This document shows, piece by piece, positions 1 through 8,053 of a stretch of 64,000 nucleotides of DNA. A program made the position numbers and the translations under genes. The notes under the pieces are model-generated. The model worked only from the letters and a program-made list of their open reading frames with translations, did not search any database and was not told where the DNA came from. The stretch's first letter is position 1. Each line of letters opens with the position of its first letter. The DNA comes from Brachyspira murdochii DSM 12563 (GTDB lineage: Bacteria; Spirochaetota; Brachyspiria; Brachyspirales; Brachyspiraceae), in assembly GCF_000092845.1 (NCBI RefSeq), contig NC_014150.1, forward strand, positions 2,789,510-2,853,509, read 5' to 3'.

Positions 1-2
1 CA

Positions 3-89
3 AAAATTATAAAAAATATTACTTACCCTAAATGTCCTAAATGCAAGGAACATGCTGTTGTGAGTATTGACAATATTATAGAAAAATGA
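3..89 (+). CDS. 3' end of a gene entering from the left; CxxC-containing C-terminus
   Basis: An open frame enters from the left edge and stops with TGA at 87-89, giving 28 residues that end in SIDNIIEK. It contains a CPKC pair followed by a charged tail, suggesting a zinc-ribbon or other metal-binding tail. The start and the rest of the protein lie outside the window, so no family can be named. The same strand carries the next two genes, so it may be the upstream member of that operon. That the fragment is coding is inferred from the open frame and the CxxC motif only. Confidence 0.45.
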   Translation, partial: KIIKNITYPKCPKCKEHAVVSIDNIIEK

Positions 90-161
90 TTTAACTTATG
101 TAATTGACTTTTATTAGTATTTAGATTATCATAAAAAGTAAATATTAGTTTGTTAGTTTTT

Positions 162-1070
162 ATGAAAAGAATAATTATTTTTATATTTTTATTTATTATA
201 ATTATTGTATTTTCTTTTACCTTCATTAAGGTTAAAGAAAGTTATGGTATTAGTTTTGAATATGCAGATGGAAATTATACATCTGGAGAAACTATAACGT
301 CAAAAAAAACTAATGATGTATTTTATTCAGCAGATATTAATTCTCCTAATATATCAGAACCTATATTAGATAATATTATAAAACCCATAGAAAGCAGTAA
401 TTTTATAAGTATTATAATAGATGACAGCGGGAATACTCTTGATTATACAGAGCGATATTTTAAATTAGCTTATGAATACGGCATAACATTTGCGGTGCTT
501 CCAGATTCTCCTCACAGCATTGATTTTTCTTATGCAGCATATAGTAATGATGTTGATGTTATTTTGCATATGCCTATGGAGGGCAGTGATTATTTCGGAG
601 AGAAAACTATAATAAGAACTGGAATGAATAAAGATGAAGTTTTTAATTTACTGGATTATTCATTCTCAAAAGTTCCTTATGCTAATGGAATGAATAATCA
701 TACAGGCTCTCTTGCTTGTAAGGATATTAATATAGTTTCTTATATGATTGACTATGCTAAAAATAACAATAAATATTTTGTTGATTCTTATACTTCTGCA
801 GAAAGTTTGATATATGATTTGGCATTAGAAAATAATGTAAGAACGGCAAAGAGAAATGTATTTTTGGATAATGACAGAGATTATGACAGCATAATGAAGC
901 AGTGGAGAGAGCTAATTAAATTATCAAAAGAGTACGGTATTGCTATTGGTATAGGTCATTATCAAAGTGAAGAGACATTAAAGGTTTTGGAAAATAATAT
1001 GCCTCTTCTTTATGAGTATAATATATTAAGCGTGAATATAACAGAAGTTTTAACTAAAAAACTTGAATAA
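162..1070 (+). CDS. Divergent polysaccharide deacetylase family protein (YibQ/DUF610-like)
   Basis: This is a 302-residue protein from the ATG at 162; a TTG at 150 is a possible earlier start, and neither has a clear ribosome-binding site. Residues about 3-22 form one hydrophobic segment, a signal anchor or signal peptide. From about residue 80 it follows the divergent polysaccharide deacetylase pattern: an IIIDDSG strand, FAVLPDSPHS, ILHMPMEG and GMNNHTGS. Family members adopt the NodB-like barrel fold and are thought to act on envelope glycans, but the substrate is unknown. lysA starts 37 bases downstream on the same strand, so the two probably form an operon. The family call is secure and the function is not. 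Confidence 0.8.
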   Translation: MKRIIIFIFLFIIIIVFSFTFIKVKESYGISFEYADGNYTSGETITSKKTNDVFYSADINSPNISEPILDNIIKPIESSNFISIIIDDSGNTLDYTERYFKLAYEYGITFAVLPDSPHSIDFSYAAYSNDVDVILHMPMEGSDYFGEKTIIRTGMNKDEVFNLLDYSFSKVPYANGMNNHTGSLACKDINIVSYMIDYAKNNNKYFVDSYTSAESLIYDLALENNVRTAKRNVFLDNDRDYDSIMKQWRELIKLSKEYGIAIGIGHYQSEETLKVLENNMPLLYEYNILSVNITEVLTKKLE

Positions 1071-1107
1071 ATTATAAAAAATAATTAATAAAAATAGGAG
1101 CGGTATA

Positions 1108-2346
1108 ATGATAGGCTATAAAAATAATATATTAATGTGCGAGGATATTGATATAAGAGAACTTACAAAAGTTTACGGAAGTCCTTTTTATCTTTATTCA
1201 AAAAATGACATATTACAGAAAATAAGATTTTTGAAAGATATATTTTCATCTTTAGACGATGTATTAATAGCATATGCAGTTAAGGCTGAGAATAATTTGT
1301 CTATATTAAAAATGATGGTAGAAGAAGGAATTGGGGCAGATGTTGTTTCTATAGGGGAGAGTTTAAAATATATAAAAGCTGGAGGAGATGCCCGTAATAT
1401 AGTATTTTCTGGTGTAGCAAAAACGGAAGAAGAGATAAAAAAATCTATTGAGCTTAATATAAAACGTTTTAATATAGAATCAATTCCGGAAGCTGTAAGA
1501 ATTAATAATATAGCTAAAGAACTTAAAAAGAGAGTAAAATGTTCTATAAGAGTTAATCCTAATGTTGATGCCCATACTCATGAAAAGATTACTACTGGTG
1601 TAAATGGAAACAAGTTCGGAGTATGTATTAAAACTATAATAGAAAATTCTAATCTTTTAAAATCATTAGATAATATAGAAATAGAGTCATTATCAATGCA
1701 TATAGGCTCTCAAATGACAGATGCTGAGCCTTTTTACAGAGCAATTTTGGTAATGAGAGATTTGATTAATGAGGTTAATAGCATGGGATTTAATATAACC
1801 GATATCGATATAGGCGGCGGTTATGGGGTAAGGTATAATAAAGATCATTCTGGTTTTGATTTTGATAAGTTCAAAAATGAAAGCATAAATCTATTAAAGG
1901 AAATGAATCTTAAAGTAACAACTGAGCCCGGAAGATATTTTGTAGCAGAATCTGGTGCTTTGATAATGAGAGTAGAATATGTAAAAGAGGAGCTTGGAAG
2001 AAAGTATGTTATATTAGACGGCGGTATGAATGATTATGTAAGGGTAGCTATGTATGATGCTTATAATGAGATATATCCTTTAGTAAAAAGAGAAAGTGTA
2101 TCTAATTATGATTTTGTGGGACCTATATGTGAAAGTTCTGACTTTTTTGCTTATGACAGAGAGTGTTCTGTGGTGGAAGAGGGAGATTATGTTGCATTAC
2201 TTGATGCTGGTGCTTATGGATTTAGTATGTCAAGCAATTATAATTCAAGACCGCTTATAGCTCAGGTTATGGCAGATAAAGATAAGCACTATATTATACG
2301 AAAAAGACAGACTTTTAATGAGATGATAGAAAGTGAAATTATATAA
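1108..2346 (+). CDS. lysA: Diaminopimelate decarboxylase
   Basis: This enzyme decarboxylates meso-diaminopimelate to L-lysine, the last step of lysine synthesis, using pyridoxal phosphate in the cytoplasm. It has 412 residues, the normal family length. The PLP-binding lysine is K59 in YAVKA. HIGSQ lies at 198-202, the glycine-rich phosphate-binding stretch IGGGYG at about 235, EPGRY at 273-277, and CESSD, with the cysteine contributed across the dimer, at 341. A good ribosome-binding site (AGGAG) precedes the ATG by about 7 bases. It follows the deacetylase-like gene by 37 bases and is closed by a strong hairpin terminator. Ornithine or arginine decarboxylases of the same fold are less likely, given the CESSD and EPGR context. 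Confidence 0.95.
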   Translation: MIGYKNNILMCEDIDIRELTKVYGSPFYLYSKNDILQKIRFLKDIFSSLDDVLIAYAVKAENNLSILKMMVEEGIGADVVSIGESLKYIKAGGDARNIVFSGVAKTEEEIKKSIELNIKRFNIESIPEAVRINNIAKELKKRVKCSIRVNPNVDAHTHEKITTGVNGNKFGVCIKTIIENSNLLKSLDNIEIESLSMHIGSQMTDAEPFYRAILVMRDLINEVNSMGFNITDIDIGGGYGVRYNKDHSGFDFDKFKNESINLLKEMNLKVTTEPGRYFVAESGALIMRVEYVKEELGRKYVILDGGMNDYVRVAMYDAYNEIYPLVKRESVSNYDFVGPICESSDFFAYDRECSVVEEGDYVALLDAGAYGFSMSSNYNSRPLIAQVMADKDKHYIIRKRQTFNEMIESEII

Positions 2347-2366
2347 TTAATAAATATAGACTTATT

Positions 2367-2417
2367 CGCTAGAATTATATTTAATTAAAAAATAATTCTA
2401 GCGGATTTTATTTTTTA
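2367..2417 (+). terminator. Intrinsic terminator after lysA
   Basis: A perfect 12-bp stem (CGCTAGAATTAT at 2367-2378 with its complement at 2392-2403) is followed by a T-rich run. It lies between the convergent lysA and DtxR-like genes and could serve both strands. Confidence 0.85.
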
Positions 2418-2475
2418 TAAAATTGTTATTATTATTCAAATATAGTTTAGAACATAAAAATTTTAATATAGGCTA

Positions 2476-2898
2476 TTAGTTTTTATTAGTATTATTAAAT
2501 ATATTTTCTTTTTTGCAGTATCCGCAGAGGAACTCTTTGAATTTATGTACAGTATCTCTGCTCATAGCATGCTCTATTAAGCAGGCTTCTTCATCAGCTA
2601 TTTTTTCATCTACATTTAATACATTTGTAAGGAAGTAATAGAATATAGCATGTCTTTCTGCAATATCTTTTCCAATAGCTCTTCCTGATTCTGTAAGCTC
2701 TATATCGCCGTAATGTTCATGCTTTATATGTCCAAGTTTTGACAGAGTTTTTATAGCAGTATTAACACTTGCTTTAGAGCGTCCAACTACATCAGCTATA
2801 TCTGTTATTCTAATGGCTTCTTTAAAATTTTTTTCTACTTCTAAGTTGTAGATAGTTTCTAAATAATTTTCTAATATAGGTGTTATATCTTGTTTCAT
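2476..2898 (-). CDS. DtxR/MntR-family metal-dependent transcriptional regulator
   Basis: This protein should bind Fe2+ or Mn2+ and repress metal-uptake genes. From the internal ATG at 2898 it has 140 residues and begins MKQDITPILENYLETIYNLE, the usual DtxR/MntR N-terminus; an ATG at 2937 would add 13 atypical residues. The winged helix includes IADVVGRSKASVNTAIKTL. The dimerisation and metal domain has ERHAIF and EEACLIEHAMS, giving Cys-x2-Glu-His, the DtxR-type (iron-like) primary site rather than the Glu of MntR. The residue in the position of DtxR Met10 or MntR Asp8 appears to be Asn, which is unusual. The C-terminus (CGYC) is short and lacks an SH3-like domain. It stands alone, convergent with lysA. 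Confidence 0.85.
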   Translation of the reverse strand: MKQDITPILENYLETIYNLEVEKNFKEAIRITDIADVVGRSKASVNTAIKTLSKLGHIKHEHYGDIELTESGRAIGKDIAERHAIFYYFLTNVLNVDEKIADEEACLIEHAMSRDTVHKFKEFLCGYCKKENIFNNTNKN

Positions 2899-3027
2899 AA
2901 ATATAATTTTAATATTAAAAATATTATAAGTCAACATTTAAATTTAATATTTTTTACTTAATATTATTAATGAAAGTTATTATATTGGATAAAATACAAA
3001 TGATTTTTTTAGCGGCTATAAAAAATT

Positions 3028-3056
3028 TTGACAAAAAATAAATTTTTATTATATTA
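3028..3056 (+). promoter_or_regulatory. Sigma70-type promoter for the two-component operon
   Basis: TTGACA at 3028-3033 is separated by 16-17 bases from a TATATT/ATATTA -10 at 3050-3056, about 85 bases before the response-regulator ATG. It is called from consensus only. Confidence 0.55.
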
Positions 3057-3139
3057 TTATTGTATATAAGCTGTATATTAATAGTATAAAATATACAGAT
3101 TATATAACAAAAAATTATATTATTTTGGTAGTTTAGATT

Positions 3140-3823
3140 ATGAATAAAGAACTTATTTACTCAGTAGAAGATGATGACAACATCAGAGATCTTATTAAGT
3201 ATACTGTTGAGGAAGCAGGATATACTATAGAATGTTTCTCAAACGGTAATGACATGCTTGAGGCATTAAAGAAGCAGACCCCTAATTTGGTACTTCTTGA
3301 TATAATGCTTCCAGACATAGAGGGTACGGAAATATTAAAGATTATTAGAACCGATTATGCCCATCTGCCTATTAAGGTAATAATGCTTACAGCAAAGGCT
3401 AGCGAAATTAATATTGTTACTGGGCTTAATTTGGGTGCTGATGATTATATGCCTAAACCTTTTTCAGTTTTGGAGCTTTTAGCTAGAATTAAGGCTAATT
3501 TAAGAAAAAAAGATGTTAGGCTTGATGCTGAAGAGCTTACTTTTGGTGAAATAAAACTTGTAGTGAAAAAGAGAAGCGTATTTGTAGGAGAAAGGCAGGT
3601 TGTTTTAACACAAAAAGAATTTGATTTGCTTAAACTTTTAATGGAAAATGCCAATAATGTAGTTGATAGGGAAACTATGCTTGAAGAAGTATGGGGAGTA
3701 GATCATTCTATGGAGACAAGAACTATTGATATGCATATAAAATCTATCAGACAAAAACTTGATTTAACTAAAGAAAATATAATAACTGTCAGAGGTATGG
3801 GGTATAAATTGACAGAAGTATAA
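3140..3823 (+). CDS. OmpR/PhoB-family response regulator
   Basis: This is the cytoplasmic DNA-binding output protein of a two-component system, with 227 residues. The receiver domain (about 1-120) has acidic residues EDDD at 10-13, the phosphorylation site D54 in LLDIMLPD, the switch threonine in MLTAKA and lysine in MPKPF. The C-terminal winged helix (about 128-225) carries LTQKEFDLLKLL, TRTIDMHIKSIRQKL and VRGMGYKL, typical of PhoB/OmpR. The sensor kinase starts 7 bases downstream, so the two are surely cotranscribed. The pair resembles PhoB/PhoR or WalRK in layout, but no phosphate or cell-wall genes sit beside it and the stimulus is unknown. Confidence 0.93.
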   Translation: MNKELIYSVEDDDNIRDLIKYTVEEAGYTIECFSNGNDMLEALKKQTPNLVLLDIMLPDIEGTEILKIIRTDYAHLPIKVIMLTAKASEINIVTGLNLGADDYMPKPFSVLELLARIKANLRKKDVRLDAEELTFGEIKLVVKKRSVFVGERQVVLTQKEFDLLKLLMENANNVVDRETMLEEVWGVDHSMETRTIDMHIKSIRQKLDLTKENIITVRGMGYKLTEV

Positions 3824-3830
3824 CAATATT

Positions 3831-5588
3831 ATGATTAGGAATATATTTTATAAATCATTGCTTATTCTTATATTATCAAGTGCATTAATGTTTATAGGAA
3901 TACTGTTTACTGTTCAATATAATAATATTATGTACAGTCAGGTTATGATATTAAACATTATGGATATGCTTGAAAAGGAAATTGATTTATATGATGTACA
4001 GACAGAAGATGCCTTTAGAAAATTTGTGCTTCAATCAGATAAAGAGGAACTTAGAATAAGTATAATATCCACTAATGGAATGGTTGTAGCAGATACTCTT
4101 ACAGATACTTCCAAAAATCCTATGGGAAATCATACTAACAGAAGCGATGTAATAGAGGCTCTTCATAGTATTGAAAATAAACCTGCTTTTTCTATACATA
4201 CCTCTATAAGCCAGAAAACACCTTATATGTATGTGTCAAAAAAGATTAAGGCTGATGATGACAGAGATTATATATTAAGAATTTCAATACCTATAGATTC
4301 AGTTAATAAATATTTAATAAGTTTTCTATTTACGGCCGTTATGGTTATAGGTGTTGTTATTATCATTATGGCATTGGTGCTTCCTTTGATGAGCCGAAAT
4401 ATAATGATTCCTTTTTATATGATAAAAGAAACTCTTGATAATATATACAATAATAAATCAGCAGCCCCCAAGAACCTGACAGGTTATAATGATATTAATA
4501 CTATTCTTTATGATATTAATGAGTTAGCAGTTAGTCTTAATGAAAATATTACAGGCTATCAAACTGAAAAAGAAAAACTTAATTATGTACTTGAAAATAT
4601 AGCACAGGGTATTATAGCTGTTAATAAAAATAAAGAAATATTTTTTATTAATCAGTATGCATTAGACTTGCTTGAAATATCTGACAGCAATATAAAAAAA
4701 TTAAGTGAAATCATAAAAAGCAGTGAAGTAATAGAAAGAATTAATAATGCTATAGAGTTTAATAGATTTTCTAAATTTGATGTAAAAGAACATACTATGG
4801 ATATAGAAATTACTATTATACCTATACGCAATAATGAAAATATATCAGCATTAATAAAATTTGAAGATGTTACAGATATAAGAAAAGTAGAGATAGAAAA
4901 GCAGGACTTCTTTATTAATGCTTCTCATGAATTGAAAACTCCTCTTACTTCTATAATAGGATACTCTGAACTTCTTATTGCTACAGGAGGAGGAAAAAAT
5001 CAGGCAGATTTTATTAAACGTATAAATAATGAGGCTTTGAGAATGAAAGACCTTGTTATAGATATGCTTACATTAAGCAGAATAGAGGCTAATTGGAAAG
5101 AAACTATTGATGAGAAGATAGATATTAAAGATATTATACTTGATGTTTTTGAGAGTAATAAAATAAAGGCAGAACAAAGAGAAATAAATATAGAGCTTGA
5201 TATAGAATCTGCTTTTATAATGGCTAATAAAGAAAAGATTACAGAGGTAGTTAATAATTTGGTTGATAATGCTATAAAATATACTGATGACGGCGGAAGT
5301 GTAAAGGTATTTTTAAAACAAAAAGCTGATAAGGCAGTATTTACTGTTAAAGATACAGGCTGCGGAATAGCTCCTCAGTATTTAAACAGGATATTTGAAA
5401 GATTTTTCAGAGTAAAAAATAATAAATATCTTAAAGTGCATGGTACTGGACTTGGGCTTACAATAGTAAAAAACATATGCAATTACTACAATGCCAACAT
5501 ACATATAAAAAGCGAGGAGAATGTCGGAACAGAGATGAGTGTTGTTTTTAATTTGTATAGAGAAGAAGCAGAAAAAATAAATAAATAA
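3831..5588 (+). CDS. PhoR-like membrane sensor histidine kinase
   Basis: This is the 585-residue partner kinase of the preceding regulator. Transmembrane segments at about 7-29 and 163-188 flank a roughly 130-residue extracytoplasmic sensor region. A HAMP-like linker and a PAS domain (about 245-345, with IAQGIIAVNKNKEIFFIN) follow. The HisKA motif has the phospho-accepting H366 in SHELKTPLTS. The ATPase domain shows NNLVDNAIKYT, DTGCGIAP and GTGLGLTIVKNI. The order TM-sensor-TM-HAMP-PAS-HisKA-HATPase matches PhoR/ResE/WalK kinases. The ATG lies 7 bases after the regulator stop codon, with no strong ribosome-binding site, suggesting translational coupling. The ligand cannot be told from sequence. 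Confidence 0.92.
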   Translation: MIRNIFYKSLLILILSSALMFIGILFTVQYNNIMYSQVMILNIMDMLEKEIDLYDVQTEDAFRKFVLQSDKEELRISIISTNGMVVADTLTDTSKNPMGNHTNRSDVIEALHSIENKPAFSIHTSISQKTPYMYVSKKIKADDDRDYILRISIPIDSVNKYLISFLFTAVMVIGVVIIIMALVLPLMSRNIMIPFYMIKETLDNIYNNKSAAPKNLTGYNDINTILYDINELAVSLNENITGYQTEKEKLNYVLENIAQGIIAVNKNKEIFFINQYALDLLEISDSNIKKLSEIIKSSEVIERINNAIEFNRFSKFDVKEHTMDIEITIIPIRNNENISALIKFEDVTDIRKVEIEKQDFFINASHELKTPLTSIIGYSELLIATGGGKNQADFIKRINNEALRMKDLVIDMLTLSRIEANWKETIDEKIDIKDIILDVFESNKIKAEQREINIELDIESAFIMANKEKITEVVNNLVDNAIKYTDDGGSVKVFLKQKADKAVFTVKDTGCGIAPQYLNRIFERFFRVKNNKYLKVHGTGLGLTIVKNICNYYNANIHIKSEENVGTEMSVVFNLYREEAEKINK

Positions 5589-5604
5589 TATTGTTTTTTT
5601 TGTG

Positions 5605-5633
5605 TTGCAAAATACCCTTATCTAGTATATAAT
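5605..5633 (+). promoter_or_regulatory. Promoter for the metal-binding protein / ruvA pair
   Basis: TTGCAA (5605-5610), a 17-base spacer and a perfect TATAAT (5628-5633) lie about 35 bases before the start codon of the small metal-binding protein. The spacer holds a short ATAC...GTAT inverted repeat that could be an operator. Confidence 0.65.
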
Positions 5634-5669
5634 TTTGTTAGATAATTAAAACAAAGGAGTATTAAAAAA

Positions 5670-5879
5670 ATGAAAAATATAACTATAAAAATAAAAGGAA
5701 TGGGTTGTCAAAACTGTGTTAAAGCTGTTACAGAAGAATTAACTGCTTTAGATGGTGTGAGCAAAGCTGATGTAAGTTTGGAAAAGGCATGTGCTGAAGT
5801 AGAATATGATGAGGCTAAAGTAGGCACTGATAAAATGCTTGAAGTGATAAAAGAATTAGAATACGAGCCTAGTTTATAA
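5670..5879 (+). CDS. Heavy-metal-associated (CopZ/MerP-like) metallochaperone
   Basis: This is a 69-residue stand-alone HMA domain with the metal-binding pair C13 and C16 in GMGCQNC and the ferredoxin-like pattern VKAVTEELTALDGVSKADVS. Such proteins bind Cu(I) or other soft metals in the cytoplasm and hand them to P-type ATPases or regulators. No copper ATPase lies in the window. A strong ribosome-binding site (AAAGGAG) precedes the ATG. Its TAA is directly followed by the ruvA ATG, so the two are translationally linked. GMGCxNC instead of the usual GMTCxxC is a minor variation. The metal specificity is not known. Confidence 0.88.
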   Translation: MKNITIKIKGMGCQNCVKAVTEELTALDGVSKADVSLEKACAEVEYDEAKVGTDKMLEVIKELEYEPSL

Positions 5880-6464
5880 ATGTTTGCTTTTATAGAAGGT
5901 AATGTTCAGATAATATCCGAGGGTGTCATAGCTCTTGTTTGTAATGGTGTTGGGTATGAGATTATAGTATCAAAAAAACTTGAAGTAAAAAATGATGATA
6001 AAATAAGACTTTATACTCAGCTTATACATAAAGAAGATGCTATGATACTTTATGGTTTTTTAACTAGAGAAGAAAAAAAGATGTTTTCTACACTTATAGC
6101 AGCTTCAGGTGTGGGACCTAAACTTGCTATGGAGATACTTTCTACATATTCAATTAATGATCTTATGCATATACTTTTTAATAAGGATATTAATTTATTA
6201 AAAAAAGTTCAGGGTATGGGATTGAAAAAGGCTGAGAAACTTTTATTTGAACTTAGAGATAAAATAGAAAAGATTGATATTAATATTTCTTCTTCATCTG
6301 TTCAAAACTATAATGATAATGAAAGCGATGTTATAAAGGCTTTAATATCATTAGGTTTTTCAAATAATGAGGCTGTTAAGGCTTTGTCTTCAATAGAAAA
6401 TAAAGATAATATGTCGGCAGAAGATTTGATAAGTAATGCTTTAAGAAATTTAAGTTCTATATAA
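5880..6464 (+). CDS. ruvA: Holliday junction branch migration protein RuvA
   Basis: RuvA binds four-way DNA junctions as a tetramer and loads the RuvB motor for branch migration during recombinational repair. The protein has 194 residues, close to the normal length of about 200. The N-terminal OB fold (about 1-62) has LIHKEDAMILYGFLTREEK. Two helix-hairpin-helix motifs follow, at GVGPKLAMEILS and VQGMGLKKAEKLLFELRDKI. The C-terminal RuvB-contacting domain (about 145-194) has VIKALISLGFSNNEAVKAL. ruvB and ruvC are not adjacent. The start abuts the stop of the metal-binding protein (TAAATG) and has no ribosome-binding site of its own, which suggests coupled translation. Confidence 0.95.
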   Translation: MFAFIEGNVQIISEGVIALVCNGVGYEIIVSKKLEVKNDDKIRLYTQLIHKEDAMILYGFLTREEKKMFSTLIAASGVGPKLAMEILSTYSINDLMHILFNKDINLLKKVQGMGLKKAEKLLFELRDKIEKIDINISSSSVQNYNDNESDVIKALISLGFSNNEAVKALSSIENKDNMSAEDLISNALRNLSSI

Positions 6465-6549
6465 AAATCATTTTTAAAAATAATTGAAAATAAATAGTTA
6501 TTAACATATAATAATAGTAATTGATAATTATTATTATTAGGATATTATT

Positions 6550-7053
6550 ATGGATATAGTTGTAAAAAAGGCCGAATTAAAAGATGTTTTTGATATAAGT
6601 AAACTTCATGCCATATGCTGGAAAGATGCTTATAAAAATATTATACCCGATTCTTATTTAAAGAGAATATATTTAGATGATTGGTGTACTGAGTTTGAAG
6701 AGGGTATTAATAATAAAACAAGAGAGGCTCATATTGCCTATATTGATAATAAACCTATAGCAGTTATTTCTCATGGAAAAAGCAGATGCAGTATGGAAGG
6801 CTATGGGGAGATAATATCCTTATATGTACACCCAATATATCAAGGTTCAGGAATAGGTACTTTGCTTCTTGAACATGCTGTAAAGTACATGAAAGATTTG
6901 GGTTATACAAATATATGTCTTTGCGTTTTTGAGAAAAATGAAAAGGCAAAAGAGTTTTACCAAAAAAAAGGATTTAAAGATTCTGGGAATAAAAATAGTC
7001 TAAAAATAGATGATGAAGATATAGAAGAAAGTATTTATGTTTATGATTTGTAA
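6550..7053 (+). CDS. GNAT-family N-acetyltransferase
   Basis: This is a 167-residue acetyl-CoA-dependent transferase of the GNAT superfamily. It shows the N-terminal VKKAELKDVFDISKLH strand-helix, the acetyl-CoA loop YVHPIYQGSGIGTLLL (Q/R-x-x-G-x-G/A type) at about 97-112, and the C-terminal NEKAKEFYQKKGFK motif. The WKDAYKNIIPDSYL stretch resembles GNATs that act on small molecules or protein N-termini, but the substrate is unknown. It is monocistronic, 85 bases after ruvA and followed by a long non-coding stretch. A weak TTAGGA precedes the ATG by about 8 bases. Confidence 0.88.
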   Translation: MDIVVKKAELKDVFDISKLHAICWKDAYKNIIPDSYLKRIYLDDWCTEFEEGINNKTREAHIAYIDNKPIAVISHGKSRCSMEGYGEIISLYVHPIYQGSGIGTLLLEHAVKYMKDLGYTNICLCVFEKNEKAKEFYQKKGFKDSGNKNSLKIDDEDIEESIYVYDL

Positions 7054-7158
7054 TTTATATTTTTTCATTTTTTATTTAATTATAATAATATAAAATATAA
7101 ATCATAGTTAGTTTATCCTGTTTAATAATTTTTATATTGACTTATCATAAAAACTTTG

Positions 7159-7287
7159 TTAAACTAAATATATAGAGCTAGTACGAATGGCAGAAAATTT
7201 GCCGCCCACGCCTGCCGCTTGTGCGATGGATGGGATATGTGTCCTTCCTATTCTAGATTTTTTATCTAATATATTTTTATCTCTTAC
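7159..7287 (-). pseudogene. GC-rich gene fragment with atypical codons
   Basis: On the minus strand 42 codons are open between two stops, with no usable start codon. The core reads RTHIPSIAQAAGVGGKFSAI. The stretch 7175-7245 is visibly GC-rich (CCGCCCACGCCTGCCGC region) against AT-rich surroundings, and it uses codons such as GCG, GGC, ATC and CCC that neighbouring genes avoid. This looks like the tail of a decayed or foreign gene. It could instead be a structured RNA or dispersed repeat. The protein is not recognised. Confidence 0.35.
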
Positions 7288-7341
7288 TTATATTGTAACT
7301 AGTTATTTAATAGTTCTATTTTTCATTGTATAATTCTAAAA

Positions 7342-7461
7342 TCATACTATTATTATTTTATATTCTTCTGTAATATCAGTGTGGCTTGCCTTATTTTTTT
7401 CGATTATATTCTTTTTTAATAATATGGGCTTATCTTCTAAACCTTGTTTTTTCAAAAAAGA
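7342..7461 (-). pseudogene. C-terminal gene remnant (possible phage-type nuclease toxin tail)
   Basis: About 38 codons are open on the minus strand, ending with TGA at 7342-7344; the peptide includes FLKKQGLEDKPILLKKNIIE and then KNKASHTDITEEYKIII. The composition is protein-like. The pattern of a strand, then K-N-x-x-x-H-x-D-I-T and Y, faintly recalls the C-termini of phage-associated Barnase/ColicinE5/RelE-like (PBECR) domains, but that is only a resemblance. There is no start codon and the frame opens right after a stop, so it is a fragment. Confidence 0.3.
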
Positions 7462-7498
7462 TTTATACTATAGTTAGTTTATTAATGAATATTTTTAA

Positions 7499-7716
7499 TT
7501 AATTTTCCTGACTGTCTTCTTGTTCTTTTTCTCTCTTGATTTCTTCTTTTAACTTTTTTATTAACTTCAAGTCTATAACAACATGATCTTCAGGATTTAG
7601 CGGTTTTATTAAGCCCGCATCTATATTTTTTGTCTAATTTTATTTATATCTATATTAGGATAAGGAGCATCATCAAGCCAGTGTTCCCAATATTTTTCAT
7701 CTGTACTTTTAGCCAT
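7499..7716 (-). pseudogene. Frameshifted small gene of unknown function
   Basis: An ATG at 7716 opens MAKSTDEKYWEHWLDDAPYP and continues to a premature stop just after an A6 run. In the next frame the protein resumes as NIDAGLIKPLNPEDHVVIDL, then a lysine/glutamate-rich helix ending EDSQEN and TAA at 7499. The 218-base span is not a multiple of three. Restoring one base in the homopolymer would give about 72 residues. It is probably decayed; a sequencing indel is possible. No family is recognised. Confidence 0.5.
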
Positions 7717-7742
7717 TATCTCTAACCCATTTTATTTTATAG

Positions 7743-8049
7743 TTAAATGTTATAATTATTTTCTGCTTCTTCTTTTATATCTTCTATAATACATTAATAC
7801 ATTTACCATGTGCTAAATGCTCTTCATAATCTATCAAATTACTATAAGGTTTTAAATTAATATCCCTATGTTCACTATCTATTATAAAAGTTGACGTAAT
7901 ATTAGTTTGATTTTCACTTTCGGCAATATTTTCTAATTTATCATTTTATCATATAGTTCATTTTCTAATCTTACATAAATACTTTTAATATTGGTTTAGC
8001 TTTATTTTCAGGGGGCAATTTTTTTTCGTACTGTCCCTTCTCTTGCCAC
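7743..8049 (-). pseudogene. Multiply frameshifted gene, possibly a ribbon-helix-helix-like protein
   Basis: A GTG at 8049, preceded by AAGGAT at good spacing, opens VAREGTVRKK. The protein can then be followed only by switching frames: LPPENKAKP, IYVRLENELYDKM, KLENIAESENQTNITSTFII, DYEEHLAHGKCIN and IIEDIKEEAENNYNI, ending with TAA at 7743. At least three indels are needed, so this is truly degraded. VRLENELYDKMxKLENIAE resembles ribbon-helix-helix antitoxin or accessory proteins, but this is weak. It lies 4 bases after the remnant upstream and 26 before the one downstream, as in an old operon. Confidence 0.45.
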
Positions 8050-8053
8050 AGTA

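Noticed and set aside
5611-5627. CsoR-type copper operator in the promoter spacer
   Set aside because: Only a 4-bp ATAC/GTAT dyad; the G/C-rich centre of known CsoR sites is missing, so it is not called as an operator.
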